A stretch of 64,000 nucleotides of DNA from Phycomyces blakesleeanus NRRL 1555(-) (Eukaryota; Mucoromycota; Mucoromycetes; Mucorales; Phycomycetaceae). Both the position numbers and the translations under genes were made by a program. Below the pieces are notes generated by a model. It was given only the letters and a program-made list of their open reading frames with translations. It ran no database searches and was not told where the DNA came from. Shown in pieces: positions 44,683 to 58,898 of this stretch. The stretch is from contig NW_017265140.1 in the NCBI RefSeq assembly GCF_001638985.1, forward strand, positions 806,001 to 870,000, given 5' to 3'. The first letter of the stretch is position 1, and each line of letters starts with the position of its first letter.

Positions 44683-45583
44683 ATTTTTCATTTTTAAAAA
44701 AAGCGATTTTTTTTTTTTTTCAAGAAACAGAAAAAAAAACTATAAAAATCAGGCATGGGTTAAACTTTACAGAACTTCTTTATTTTACATTTATTTTGTT
44801 ATATAGAACCAAGTCTTTATTAAAGCAAAAAAAAAGAAGAAACTCAATTGCTTGTTTGTTTAGAAGGACAAGATTATCTATATTTCAATACAGTTTAGGA
44901 ACAAAGCTAAATATATATAAGAACAAGAATGAAGAAGATATCGATTTATATTTATTTGATTTTATAAACGTAGAAATGAATATATTTCTTTTGGTTTATT
45001 GAAGAAAGAGAAGATTGTTTTTTTAGTTATGAGTATTACAAGTAAACCAGTAAATGGGATAAAATGTTTATATAAATATGTTTTAATTATATCAATTTTT
45101 CTTTTTATGCATTTTCCCCTTTTTTTACCTTTCATTATTTATTTAATTGTTCAAATTTTCTGCTTACATAACTATATGTATACTTCTTTTAAATATATAT
45201 TATACAACCACATACATTATTTCACAATAGAACCAATAAACGAATTAACGAATTAACGAATGAAACACTGTAATATAAAATAAACATGAGCATATACATC
45301 ATTAGCGGGAATTGAAACATAACCTTGAAGAAGATTTCTTATGACGTGCGAAACAGGAGTGATTTCGCTATATCTCATTCATCCAATTTCATTACTTTTT
45401 TTTTTAATTTTTCAAAACCAAACCCACCAAAAGAGAAACGAAACTCCTCCTCCTACTACCCCTCCTCAATCTCATTCTCATTCTCATTCTTATCTTCTTC
45501 ACACCACTAAGCCTCCCCTCACTCTCTCTCTGTCTCTCTCCCCTTTCTTCTCTATCTCTACCTTTTAATTTTTGACATATCCA
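44683..45583. other. Intergenic region upstream of DUG3
   Basis: AT-rich sequence with a pyrimidine-rich stretch at about 45440-45565 (CTC, TCTCT) just before the DUG3 start, typical of a core promoter or 5' leader in this kind of genome. Short frames are not supported. Confidence 0.5.
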
Positions 45584-47332
45584 ATGTGCCGTCTACTGCT
45601 ATACAAGGGCAAACAACCTATTTTGCTTGCTCATGTAAGCTTATTTTTGTATATCTAGTTTGTTACAATAAAGAAGAAACTAACGCATGTTTATTTATAA
45701 AATAAAATACTTTAAATACTTTAAGCTCTTGACTAATCCCGCTCATTCCATCATCAATCAATCATTCGACTCAAAACTAAGACTTGATCATCGAAGACCA
45801 CTCAATGGTAAACAGTCATCATTTGTATATATATATATATATATAAATAAGAAGAAGGAAAGCAAGCCATAAATTAATATTGATATTGATATATAAATCA
45901 ATCAATCAATTGTTTTTTTTTTGCTTTTAAAAAAATCATATAGGCGATGGATTTGGTGTCGGTTGGTATGATAGTGAACCAGAAAAAGATACCCGTATTA
46001 CACCCTGCATCTTTACCTCTGTAACTCCAGCATGGAATAATACCAACCTTGTAAGATTGGCTGAGAAAGTCAAGAGTCCGCTTGTATTCGCTCATGTAAG
46101 AGCAAGTACTTCTGGTGCAGTAACAGAAGTCAATTGTCATCCCTGGAAGTAAGTTTATAAATATATATATATATATTTATATAAATTCAACATAGAACTT
46201 TAATAACTGATGATTATACATACAATATTATAGCTATGGTCGTATCATGTGGATGCACAATGGAGGCATTGCTCAGTTTGATAAAGTAAGTGTGATATAT
46301 GTATATTTTTCTATATGTACGTTGATGTATATGGATGTGTACATTTATGACAGCTGAACTCACAAATCTTAACAAAATCACATTTTGTTTTGTTAGATTA
46401 AGCGCAAGCTGCAGAATTCTCTTCCAGAAGAGCTTTTCCTGTTTGTTCAAGGAAATACTGATTCAGAATGGGCCTTTGCCCTCTTTTTGAGCTTTGTAAG
46501 TTTGATTACTACTTATATGTATACTTACATACCTACACACATACATGCATACAAATGTATAAAATTATATTAACAATATATATAATGTATACATCATTAT
46601 CACCGTAGCTTTCAAATCCAAATGCCGAACGATTTGAACACCAGGAATTAAAGGAAGCAATGGTAAAGACAATCGCACAACTTAATACCTGGACTGAAGA
46701 GGAAGGAATCAAAGAGGTAAATATAAATATTCTTTATTTTATTTTGATATTAATCTTTTTATATATATATATAGCCATCTCTGTTGAACTTTGCTGTCAC
46801 AGATGGTGCATCTGTTGTATGTGTGAGATACATTAGCAGCAAGACAGAAGAAGCGGCTTCTCTTTACTTCTCTTCAGGCACTCGTTTTGAATGCTATCAG
46901 CCAGGTTATTACCGTATGATCAAGGCAGACAGAAGAGAGGATATGGTAGTAGTTGCCAGTGGTAAGTTTTTTTGTTTTAATTAACCAATTAATTAATTAT
47001 CTATATATCTATATAACTAATTTATCTTCTTAACATACCAACTAACCAAAACCAAAACAAAACAAAAAACCTGTTTTATTATCATTATAGAACCATTGAC
47101 ATTTGAAAAGGCTGATTGGCTTACTATTCCAACCAATACTGTGCTGGTGATCACACCAAAACTCAATGTACTTCTTCAGCCTATCAAAGATCAGTACTAT
47201 ACAGGTGACAGAGGACTCGAAGTTAAGGTTGGAGAAACAGAAGTAGCGAGGATACCAGAGCCCAAAGCCCAATTATTCAAGGCACAGGTAGAGGAACAAA
47301 TGCGACATGATAGACCAATGTCAGTCATATAA
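45584..47332 (+). CDS. DUG3: DUG3-type class II glutamine amidotransferase, glutathione degradation, 8 exons
   Basis: Exons 45584-45634, 45726-45807, 45944-46148, 46234-46285, 46397-46495, 46609-46716, 46775-46961, 47091-47332, giving 341 residues (yeast Dug3 is 357). The start MCRLLLYKGKQPILLAH puts the catalytic Cys at position 2, exposed after Met removal as in N-terminal nucleophile amidotransferases. The motifs SIINQSFDSKLRLDHRRPLN, GDGFGVGWY, FAHVRASTSG and MWMHNGGIAQF are the class II signature. The protein ends RHDRPMSVI. With Dug2 it forms the cytosolic complex that starts gamma-glutamyl transferase-independent glutathione breakdown. All junctions are GT-AG and in frame. No lesion seen. 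DUG2 is not in this window. Confidence 0.95.
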
Positions 47333-47884
47333 ACCACGACCAAAAGAAAGAAATAACAACGAGAACAACAAACCAAAAAGTCAAATGGTTTAAAGAGCAA
47401 ATCTGCGTTCCAACAAAACATGCATCTAAAAATGAAATTCTCACAAATCACTGCCATAACTTACAACCACTCTACCACTCTACCTTTCTCCCTTTATTCT
47501 TTTCACCCCCTTCCTCCCACCCCCCTTTATATATGTACACATACATACACATATATATACATATACATATATATATCCTTTCTCCTTTTCCTCTTCCTCT
47601 TCTTCCTCTTCCTCTTCCTTATTCCTTGTTTTGTTCATTATCATTCTATCTGTTTCATTTTTCATTGTATTATTTATACTTCCAAATACATAATATAATT
47701 AATATTCTATATATACATACATATATATATATATATACATACGCATACACACATATATAGATATATACCTATGTATATACTTCTTTTATATATATAAAAA
47801 AATCACATACAAATCAGACCTTTATTGCCAAAATAATCAAAAAGAATAAGATATAATATAAGCGCATAATTATATCAACTTATA
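47333..47884. other. Intergenic region DUG3 to mannosyltransferase
   Basis: About 550 bp of pyrimidine-rich sequence (TCTTCC tracts at about 47580-47620) and TA/CA runs near 47530-47580 and 47700-47770. It contains the 3' end of DUG3 and the promoter of the next gene. No gene seen. Confidence 0.6.
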
Positions 47885-49567
<1,683 letters not shown>

Positions 49568-50201
49568 CAGAAACCAAAAAGAAAAAACAGCAACAGCAAC
49601 AGCAACAACAACAAAAAGCAACAAAAGACCACACACCTTACCCCCCCTCTCATTCTCCTTTCAAATATTAATAATAACTATTCTACTCTATTATATCATT
49701 TATTTCTTAAACTATAAACCAAGCTAAAAGATATAACAAGAATAATAATATTTACGCGACAAACTACTGTATTATCTTTCTTTTATTTCGCTTCGTTTGG
49801 TAGTCTTTAATTACTATTACTACTATATATTTATATTCATATATACACTACTTTCTGTCTTTAACCCAATACACTATAATTTAATCAAATGCATTCTTGA
49901 AGAAAATAATATATACGATTAACATTAGACTTTATAAACGCATAAATATGTACAAGCATCTATCGTTTTGGTTTTGTTTGGTTTTGTTTGTTTTGTGGTT
50001 GTTGTAAAATTGCTTCTGTATTTATGGTTGATTATCTGTTTCAAGATCCAAAGAATTTCCTTATCTTACCAAACTCTACCGACTAAAAACCAAACAAACT
50101 ACAAGATTTAAATAATAAATAACAATAATTCCAATTAATCTTCATTTATTCATCGATATAATTATGTGTGCTGGATTATATATATATATATATATATAAA
50201 C
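49568..50201. other. Convergent intergenic region
   Basis: Holds the 3' ends of two convergent genes. CAACAG/CAACAA repeats at about 49588-49625, TA-rich sequence, and a TA tract at about 50176-50198. No gene seen. Confidence 0.6.
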
Positions 50202-52258
50202 TTATTCGGTCAATATTAAAGTGTCTTGAGAATTATCCGCTTGCTCCCACATGAGATTCATCTTGGTATTGATGATATCGTCTTCATAGAGAAACATGCA
50301 TGTCTGGGTATCTGCATGGAACGATACTCCCTGGAGCGTCTTGGACATATTCATTGTCTTTGTTAGATCAACACTGTAAAGATGTTTGAGAGATCCATTA
50401 CAAAGTTCCCACAGCTCGGCCCTCATGGACATGGTATCCAGAACACATTGCCACAAATGACAAACGTTATGTTGCTCTATAGAAATAATATTTATGTATA
50501 AGTGTAGTGTAGTGTAGTGTAGAGCGTACATTTGTCGATTGATTTTTACCTGCTAATGGAACCAATTGAGAGGATAATATCCTTGACCGCACCAGAGATT
50601 TGGCTTGATAGGTTGTCTGCACAAACCGACATGAGAGATCTGTAAAGTCAATTCTAAAGATACTAGTTGCTGCCTGCGCTTCACTACACGTGTACGTGAA
50701 TAAATAAATAAATAAATACATATATCCCCTCACTTTCACTTTTATCTTCACCATCACCCACCCAATAAAAAGGAACGAAAAGAGAAAGAAAGGCGGGAAG
50801 TCGAGGGAGGGAAGGGGGGAGGTGGTAAGAGGGGAAAATACTAGATTTTATGACCACCCCCTTCTTTATCTTATTTACAATGTAATGTTGTATCTATTCT
50901 ATTAGTTTACCTGTATTGGTGATCATCAAAGAGCCCTTGACACACAGCCAAAAGTCTTTCTTTGGATGAACCCTTATCTGATTGGATCAGCTGAAATGAC
51001 ACCACAGGTACTGAAGAATCCAACCACACACCCAATATATAAATAAATAAATACATATATTATAATTAACCAATTAATCATAATAGTGATACTATTTGCA
51101 TATCTGATACTTTTGCTTACAAGAAGACGGTAAGATTGGTTCAAGATCAACAAAAGATATGGTCGGATTCATTGTCCAATGTCTGGACCCTTTGCACACC
51201 AGGACATCGACGAGCCCATTGATTCCACCCACAAGAATGCACACAGACGATGCATGGACGGGAGAAGAATCAAGCAGTTCTATTGCCACACTAGTTCCAC
51301 CACTCACCCTAGATCTCAGCAATGTACATGGATGTATCTTTTACATATACGACAAGGTCATAAGAAATATAATCTTCTTCATGTCTTCCTATTCATCAAT
51401 CTAAAACTCTCTATTGTATAATCTATAGTGTATATATCGGTGCATTTTACCATTCTTTTGCTCAAATTGTCTGGGTAGAATTGTATGACATACAATGCAG
51501 CATCTGAAAACCCACATGCAATCCAGTGACATTCGTAATTTTTACCGCTATCTGCCTTGAAAGAACAACATACATTATTAGAATACGTTTGAGATGAATT
51601 TACTCTTTTTCTTTTCTTTACCAATAGATGTATTTCTATATTTCTATATTTCTATATTTACTTTTCTATATGTTGCTTCTGATATTGCTACTGAGGTAGA
51701 ATATCCCTTCATTGGACGGTCAAGAATGATAGGATAACATGTCATCAGAAAAGGATCAAATACAAATAACTGGCAGTGTCTTTGATGGTTTGGATTGATA
51801 GTACACGCCATTATGTAAAGGTGAACGCGACCATGAATAATGCCATGTTCAACCGAAACTATATAAAGCTTTTATATAGATACATATTGTATAGTGTATA
51901 AGCAATTGAACTATTCTTTTATATACAATATATATATGTATGTATGTATATACGTGAAATCTCTCTCTCTTTTTTTCAATTTGATTCACCAATCTACCTC
52001 ACGATTCTCAAATCCTTTGAGTTGATTGGCAGACATGATCGCATATACTTTATAATCAGACACTCCTAGATCTCTGATCTCTAGCATATTTGTGTCATAA
52101 CGATAACAGGCTACAGGACAAGTGGTTCCAGGAACACACGTTGTGGTTGCAGAATAAATGAATGACGCATGTGTAGTTTTTGGATCAAACACATGAGCTG
52201 TTGAATTAAGGCGAGTTTTTGTAATTAAAGGCACCATTTTGAGATTAGCAATGATCAT
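50202..52258 (-). CDS. Unknown conserved-looking protein, possible beta-propeller, 7 exons
   Basis: Exons in reading order: 52258-51998, 51868-51662, 51555-51451, 51337-51121, 51010-50911, 50683-50550, 50476-50202, giving 432 residues. All introns are GT-AG and every junction keeps frame, strong evidence for a real gene. The protein begins MIIANLKMVPLITKTRLN. It has repeated hydrophobic strand patterns with short turns (VHLYIMACTI, CQLFVFDPFL, HWIACGFSDAALYVIQFY, VCILVGGINGLVDVLVCKG, RLLAVCQGLFDD, AELWELCNGSLKHLYSVDL), as in WD- or other beta-propeller proteins, but no clear WD dipeptides. No signal peptide or membrane segment. I cannot name the family. The C terminus is QADNSQDTLILTE. Confidence 0.85.
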
Positions 52259-53123
52259 ATATAAAATAAAATAAATTAAAATAAAATAAAATAAAAAGTA
52301 AAGAGAGAAAGAGAAAGAACAAAGAAAAATAGTTTTTTGTTATTGTTGTTGTTGTTCTTCTTCTTTGCTTCTTCTTTATTGGTTTTGTTTATAATGTTTG
52401 TTTATTTTATGTACTCTTTTTTGCTTCTATCCTTTTTTTTTTATTTATTTATTTAAAAAAAAAGCTTATTCTATTAATTCCTTAACATACCCCTCCTTCT
52501 CCTTCTCCTAATTTCTTATGAGTTTGTGTTTCATTTCTTAATATATTGTTCTATTCATATGAGTCTTATCAGACTTTGATTCTATTGATATTAGGATAAT
52601 GATAATGATAATGCTGGTAGTAAATAGCAAATGCCTTGTTTGTTTATGGGGCAACTATAAAAGGGCAGTTTATAAAGGAATAAGAATACCTAACGTATAT
52701 AGGTATGTGGTGTGGGTGTGTCATTAGCACGTTATAACAAAGTTCTATTGAGGTCTTTGTAAGGAGATCAAGTAAAACTGTATTGGTTAATATATCACCA
52801 AAAACAGAAAAGAAACACTTGAAAACACAGGGATCTTGTTAAAGTAATGTTTATATATCAAAAAAAGATGTTTTATTAAATGAAAATAAATAAAAATATA
52901 TGTTTATTAATGTGCTGTATATATGATACAAGAATGATCCGCAGTACTCTACTGCCTGGACGTTACATTCCTTGTTAAAATAAGAAAAATAATAGAAAAA
53001 ATAAAAAGAGAAACTTTACAAATATATATAAGATATATATAAAGAGAGAGAGAGAGAGAGAGAATGTTAGGTATACAGAAGATGTGTGTTTAGAAGAGTG
53101 ATATTGTGTAAAGTATGTACGGC
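52259..53123. other. Intergenic region
   Basis: AT-rich, with AAAAT repeats next to the start of the unknown gene, TTG/TTC tracts near 52340-52380, a T10 run and A10 run near 52432-52463, and a GA microsatellite at about 53042-53063 close to the stop codon of the glycerol-3-phosphate dehydrogenase gene. No gene seen. Confidence 0.6.
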
Positions 53124-54319
53124 TTAGACGTCACGGACGATAGCTTCAGGGGAGGCGCCTTCATACACAATACGGTACACAGTGTCAAAGAGAGGGAACT
53201 CTGGAACCATATCCTTTCCGGTCAAGAACTCGTGAACCTCTTGTGCGGTCAAGGTGCCCTGCAACTTCTGGCCGTTCAACAGCTCGGTCTCCAGCTGGGC
53301 AATGGGCTTTCCGGTTTTGACAAATGCCTCTGCGACCTTACGGTTGCGGCCACCAGAGCAGGTTGTGATCAGATCAGCTGTTCCACAGGACTCGAAAAAT
53401 GTCTCGTTTTGGACCATGTCTCCAAAGAAAGTCTGACCAAACTTGCGCATCTCCATGAGGCCAAGACGGATGATGGCAGCCTTTGTGTTGCTGCCGAGAC
53501 CAAGACCGTCTGAGAAACCAGCTCCGACGGCAACGATGTTCTTAAGCGCACCACACAGCTGGACACCGGTGTAGTCTTTGATGACATTGATACGGAAGTA
53601 GTCGGTGTGGAAGACACGGTGCCAGACTTGTCCATCCTCAACGCTCTCACAACCAATAGTCGATTCACAGAATCGCTCTCTGGCAACCTCGTCGGCAATG
53701 TTGGCACCACTGAGTGCAGCACAGGGGATGTCCAGAATACGGGAGATTTCCTCAGAGAAGAGGCGTGTACCCGAAGGTGTGATCTCGAGTCCCTTGATGA
53801 GAGAGATGGCTCTAGCGCCAGGAGAGAGCGAACCCTTCATCTTTTCACAGATTCCACGAACAAACTGGTGAGGCAAGACAAAGATGACCAGAGTAGCGTC
53901 TTTGCAGGCATCGACAAGATCGGGTACGGCAACGACATTGACAGGAAGAGGGACGCCCTTGAGGTACTTGACGTTCTCGTGGTCGTTGTTGATAATATCG
54001 GTCAACTTCTTGCCGTCGATCATTTCTTCGAAAACCCATTGGCGAACGGTGGGAGAGAATTGCTGAGGGTACTTGTGGACGTTGTTACCAATGATCTTTG
54101 CAATGGCAGAACCCCTAAGAAGATAACCAAAAACAATAATAGCATTAATATTAAATCCTTAAAAAATAATAATAATATATATACACAGTATATAAAACTA
54201 GTAATCTATTGTAATCTAATCTAATGTACTGTATTGTATTGTATTGTATATTCATAAATGCTCTATAGAAAGTCTTACCAGTTTCCTGAGCCAATAATGC
54301 AGACATGTTCGAGAGACAT
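53124..54319 (-). CDS. GPD1: NAD-dependent glycerol-3-phosphate dehydrogenase, 2 exons
   Basis: Exons in reading order: 54319-54279 and 54114-53124, giving 343 residues. The enzyme reduces dihydroxyacetone phosphate to glycerol-3-phosphate with NADH, feeding glycerol (osmolyte) and phospholipid synthesis and recycling NADH. The N terminus MSLEHVCIIGSGNWGSAIAK has the GxGxxG dinucleotide motif at 10-15; the intron splits the Trp codon inside it. Further signatures are LVIFVLPHQFVRGICEKM, SLIKGLE, GANIADEVA, the catalytic Lys in GALKNIVAVGAGF (K205), GLGSNTKAAIIRLGLMEM, and AEAFVKTGK. There is no mitochondrial or peroxisomal leader, so cytosolic. Codon use is more GC-rich and biased than its neighbours, as expected for a highly expressed gene. 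Confidence 0.97.
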
Positions 54320-56989
54320 CTTTAAAGTGTGTAGTAGAAAGAGAGATGGGAGGAAGAGATAATAGTTCTTGAAATTTGTTACAAGACAGGCTTCCTTTTA
54401 TACTTCCAGAGCGCCTTTACAAAACAAGACGTCGGTGTATGTGTGTATGAGATTTACTGATCCGATATATACTCCGAAGTAAAGCTTTTTTTTTCTGTTT
54501 CATTTTTGGACAATGATGGTGTGCCTGAATATGGTAGACAGCCCTTTTTTTTTAAAAAAAAAAACAATTCCACTCCCCCAAAAAATATAAAATAAAATAT
54601 TATTATTTTTATTCTATTGATATTTATTGCTAAGAAACAACCTCAATCTAATTCTGTTCTATTCAGTAATCCAATAAAATGGAATAAAATACAATGATAC
54701 GATTTTATTTTTTATTTTTTTATTTTGTATTTTATTTATCTTGGAAATCAAAAGGATTTGTACTACTTTTATTGATGTGCATTATCTCTAATGTTTATTC
54801 CTACGTCAGATTTGTTACCATGGCTATTGTATATAAACTTTTTCCTTTTGCTATTATTGTTATTAGGTGAATAATAAATAAATACAAAATTCTATTCATT
54901 TTGTTGTCATGGATTTTAATTCTGATTTTTAGATTTTGATTCTGATATATGTTTTATTAGTATTACTATTTATATACAAATAAATAAAATATTAGCACAG
55001 AATTGAATTGAATTGAATATTTGAGCACCCAGAAATCAAACAGAAATCTCATGTTAACAAATCTCTAGAATCAATGTTATAAAACAATATATACACCAAT
55101 TATCTATATGCTGTTCGTTCATTCATTTATTTTTTTATTGAGAATTTACAAATCAGATTACTATCGCCGCTTAACACAGGAACATAAACATGTATATAGC
55201 ATAATATAAAAATAAAGAGTGAACAAATTAATGAGGGCAGAAGTTAGAGAGGTTAGGTTCTCTAAATGACTTTTGACTTTTTGGTTTTGATGAGGATGAT
55301 AACCAAAAATTTTTTTTTGGGGGGTGCTGTATTATCTTTTTTATTTTCTAATATATATAAATTAACTGATAGACATCTAAAGAATACGATTCGCCTTGTT
55401 TAAGAAAGCGCCAGGGACGTGCAACCACGATGACGCTTCCCGGATTATAATCCGACTTCCGATAGCAGAGAACCGATTCACCCTTTACGTCATGCTTCAA
55501 GTTATCAAGTTTAGTCGTATCTTTGGCCATCAACCAAGACTTACCTCCATTTCACGGTGCACACAAAAACCAAGGAGAAAATGAATGAATATATGTATAC
55601 TATAAGTTTTTACTTCTATTTCTATGAGCAATACATGTAAAAATAGGATTACTTTCTGATCTCAGAGGTCAAGAAGTCAGTTGCAACAAAGCGAAATATA
55701 AAAATATTATAATATATAAAAATTCAACATGGTGGTGATGGTGACGATTATAATAAAGAAGTATTTAGCTATTCATATATTTCATATATTATAAAAGTTA
55801 CAAATACAAATGTACTTACTCAAACACATACAAGTTACTTCAATTTCTTGTTTTTGAAAATCTTTATGTTCGTCCACAATCAGAGAGCTTTAGGGATACT
55901 ACTTTTAAGCCTCATGTGGGGGATCAAGGTTTGATCATTATCGATCGAGAAATAGTAACAATAATATGAAATTATCACACGTCATCACATGTTATTATAC
56001 ATATCTATCCATCTATCTCTATCTATTTGCATACATGGCTACCTAACTACAATGTAATTTCATCATTGAAAAAAAAAGCAGAATACTTGTATCATCAATT
56101 GACCCTTTTATTATTGACCCTATTCTCATTATCGTTATCATCTTAATCATCAGCATCATATAGAAATATATTCTTTTTACTTATTAATTAATTAATTTAT
56201 TAATTTATTAATTCATTAATTAATCGATTGACTTTATACCTTTTTTTTTACGCTAGATACAATAGTGTTTTTTGAACTTGGTCATAAATACAAAATAATA
56301 ATAATATACAATAAACATACACATGTAATGGTTATCATCAAGTCAAAACATCAACAAAAACCATACAATTTAATAATAATAGTAATAGTAATGATAAATC
56401 TTTGGAATACAAATAATTGCATATATAACAAAGCGAATACCTACTATTCATATCCATAACCATATGAAGTAGAGTAGTAAAGAAGTAGATTTATCAAAGT
56501 TAATCTAATAAATAAATACATCATAGAGTATTCAAAAATCTATCAACGGAAATGTGTATTGACAATCCCAATCGATCATTTTTATTTTATTTAATTTTAT
56601 TATAGTGTAAAAGCACAAAGCCACGAGGATATTTATATACATAAATTATGGTTTCAAGACTTTGGAGGCACGTTAAAAACCATTTGATTTTTATAAAAGT
56701 ATTCCACAAAGTAACCGCAAAGAAAAAATGTGACAAACAATAATGATATGAAAACTTTCTTTTTCTTTTCTCTTCTCGCCAAGTAACATTGATCCTATTC
56801 AACTTTCGTTATATAGTAAGTGTATTAAAGTAAACTTGGCTTAGATACAATAAATCAAAAGCCAAAACAAGAAGCAAGAAACATTTACTCCCCTTAGACT
56901 TAGATATCTTCTTTTTTTAAAAAAATATACATTTGTTAAAGTAAAATAGAACAAAGAATTCTACTTGCAGATAATTGTTAATTAATGGT

Positions 56990-57021
<32 letters not shown>

Positions 57022-57587
57022 GACCTATTGATAAATGTAGAGATAAAGAAGAGCAGTATATATATATATATATATAGACTGGGGGAGTAGAAAAGTATAT
57101 AGGGCCCGAATTAACGGAAAAGACAATCAATCTTCAAGTCTTATCAGCTTGAAAAATAAATAAACAAATGAATAAATAGGCGTGCTTATCTTTTCGCTTT
57201 AACAACATTGAATGTATTTCATTGTACTAATATTTTTTTTTTTTGATAATGGTACTTCCCGTACCATATCATGGTTTGACCAAATACGTACCTAAAGACT
57301 GTTTTGACGACGATTGAAGTGCATATATCATGACTTTAGCAGCATTTTCATATTACCGTTACTTTTTTCTTACCTTGATTTTTCAAAAGAATTGTACTAG
57401 ATTGAGTACACAGATTCAGCTTATCTTCTCAGCCTGGCTTAATGAGGAGCACTACCTCTCTTTTTAGAGAGGGTGTCGACTAAAAGCAATTTACCATCAA
57501 ATTGTTATCCCGCCAAAATAAGGTACTGCGGCACTTTAAATCTTCGGGAGGACGTTTAAATACAAAAAGAATTGGAAATGGGTAACG
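54320..57587. other. Long AT-rich intergenic region
   Basis: Over 3 kb without a conserved gene. Notable are T9-A11 at 54545-54564, T7-A7 at 56912-56925, TTAATTAA-type runs at 56185-56225, CA and TA microsatellites near 56993-57020 and 57057-57076, and an inverted repeat CTCTCT-TTTTA-GAGAG near 57458-57474. A small minus frame at 55348-55530 is listed separately. Confidence 0.55.
55348..55530 (-). CDS. Small ORF with coding-like composition, unknown
   Basis: 60 residues from the ATG at 55530: MAKDTTKLDNLKHDVKGESV, then LCYRKSDYNPGSVIVVARPW and RFLKQGESYSLDVYQ, ending in a TA-rich tail. The composition is less AT-driven than the surroundings and the inner 45 residues look like a folded beta-rich peptide. 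It may be an isolated exon of a larger gene or a relic. No family recognised. Confidence 0.35.
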   Translation of the reverse strand: MAKDTTKLDNLKHDVKGESVLCYRKSDYNPGSVIVVARPWRFLKQGESYSLDVYQLIYIY

Positions 57588-57983
57588 TTAAAAGTGCACC
57601 AGACTCGAGTAGTCACAGTCATTGGTCTCATAAACTATTAGATAATTTTTGGGCTTTATAATAGATAACATATATATTTATGCTAATTATCGTCCAAATA
57701 ATTATGAGCATGCTTTTCAAGATAAAAAATGGAAATGTTTTAAAAGTCCGCAAACAAAGAAAAAAACGGAATTACAAAAATTAAAGGCAGAAAACAGTAG
57801 CTTTGTCTTTGTAATATCGTTAAAGAAGATGGGTTAATACCGTTTATCTTGTAAAAAAATGTTTTTTTTCATGATAGTAAATAATGTATACCCAAGTAAA
57901 AGCATTACTTTCTAATCCACATGTATAATTTTTTTGAAAGATAGGCTATGATTGGTGGCTGTTATAGTCTGGTGCACTTTTAA
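57588..57983. mobile_element. MITE-like element with perfect 18-bp terminal inverted repeats
   Basis: The 18 bases TTAAAAGTGCACCAGACT at 57588-57605 recur as their exact reverse complement at 57966-57983, enclosing a 396-bp unit. Further in, the two ends stay weakly alike. The termini read TTAA on both sides, so the target may be TTAA (piggyBac-like) or TA (Tc1-like). The interior has a frame of about 60 codons (YRPNNYEHAFQDKKWKCFKS) with no known domain. It is too short to encode a transposase, so non-autonomous. Confidence 0.75.
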
Positions 57984-58898
57984 TGGCATCACTATGGGAA
58001 CCGTGGTGTGAAACAAGTTTAACAAAAGGATTGAAATCCTTTAACAACCCGGTTCATTAGCCCAATACATTACAGCCAAATTTCGATATAGTAGAAGCTG
58101 TGGACTTGTAACAATTTCCTACCAGTCCTCATCCTCATCCTCTTAATTTTATTTTTCATTGTAAGAGACAAAAACTTATTAAATCGTTCAAAAAAAACAG
58201 GTTTGACTTATAAAAGAGAGTTAAATGCCTGAGGGAGATATTGTTGAACATACAAGATGTGGAGATAAAACGGTAAGCTAATAGTAAGTACAAAAATAGG
58301 AACAAACCTAGAAAATACAGAGATGAAAGAAACATAATAAAAAAAGGAAAAAATAGATAGTATCATGGGAGAAAGTATAATGAACTTAAAAGAGAGGGAG
58401 AACTAGTTTACAAGATGGGATAACCGAAAGAGAAAAATAATTGTAGCGCTTTGTTCATAAAAGTAACTATGTTGGCAGGAAGGAAAAAAAAACAGATTAA
58501 AAACAATTCTCTAGCATGGCTTTAATACTACAGCAAGGACGCCACTTAGAGCATAATATTAATCAGTATTGAGGAAGGAGAGAGAGAGAGAGAGAGAGAG
58601 AGAGATATCAAGGGTCTCTCTAATACCTTAATTTGGTTCTGCCTTCTTCCTTAGTTCCCAAAGAAGAAACAAAGGGTATGTCGGACATTAAAGTATACTT
58701 TGATGATTCGCTGTCGTTTGATCCTATGGCACTCTGCCAACTCCACACATACACATACACACACACCTAACACAACCCATCCAATTGCAACCCTTCACAA
58801 TACAATCTACTCCCATAGCACCTTTCTTCCTTCCCTTATATCATTTTTATTTCTTTCTTTTTTATAAGCAAGTTATTATTTTGTAATATTCATTGACA
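57984..58898. other. Intergenic region upstream of the ArfGAP gene
   Basis: Nothing coding recognised. It contains a GA microsatellite at about 58577-58605 and a CA-rich tract near 58745-58765. Confidence 0.55.

Noticed and set aside
53607..54224. Plus-strand frame of 205 residues opposite the dehydrogenase
   Set aside because: Antisense of a highly biased, GC-richer gene; it runs through the intron and has no recognisable domain.
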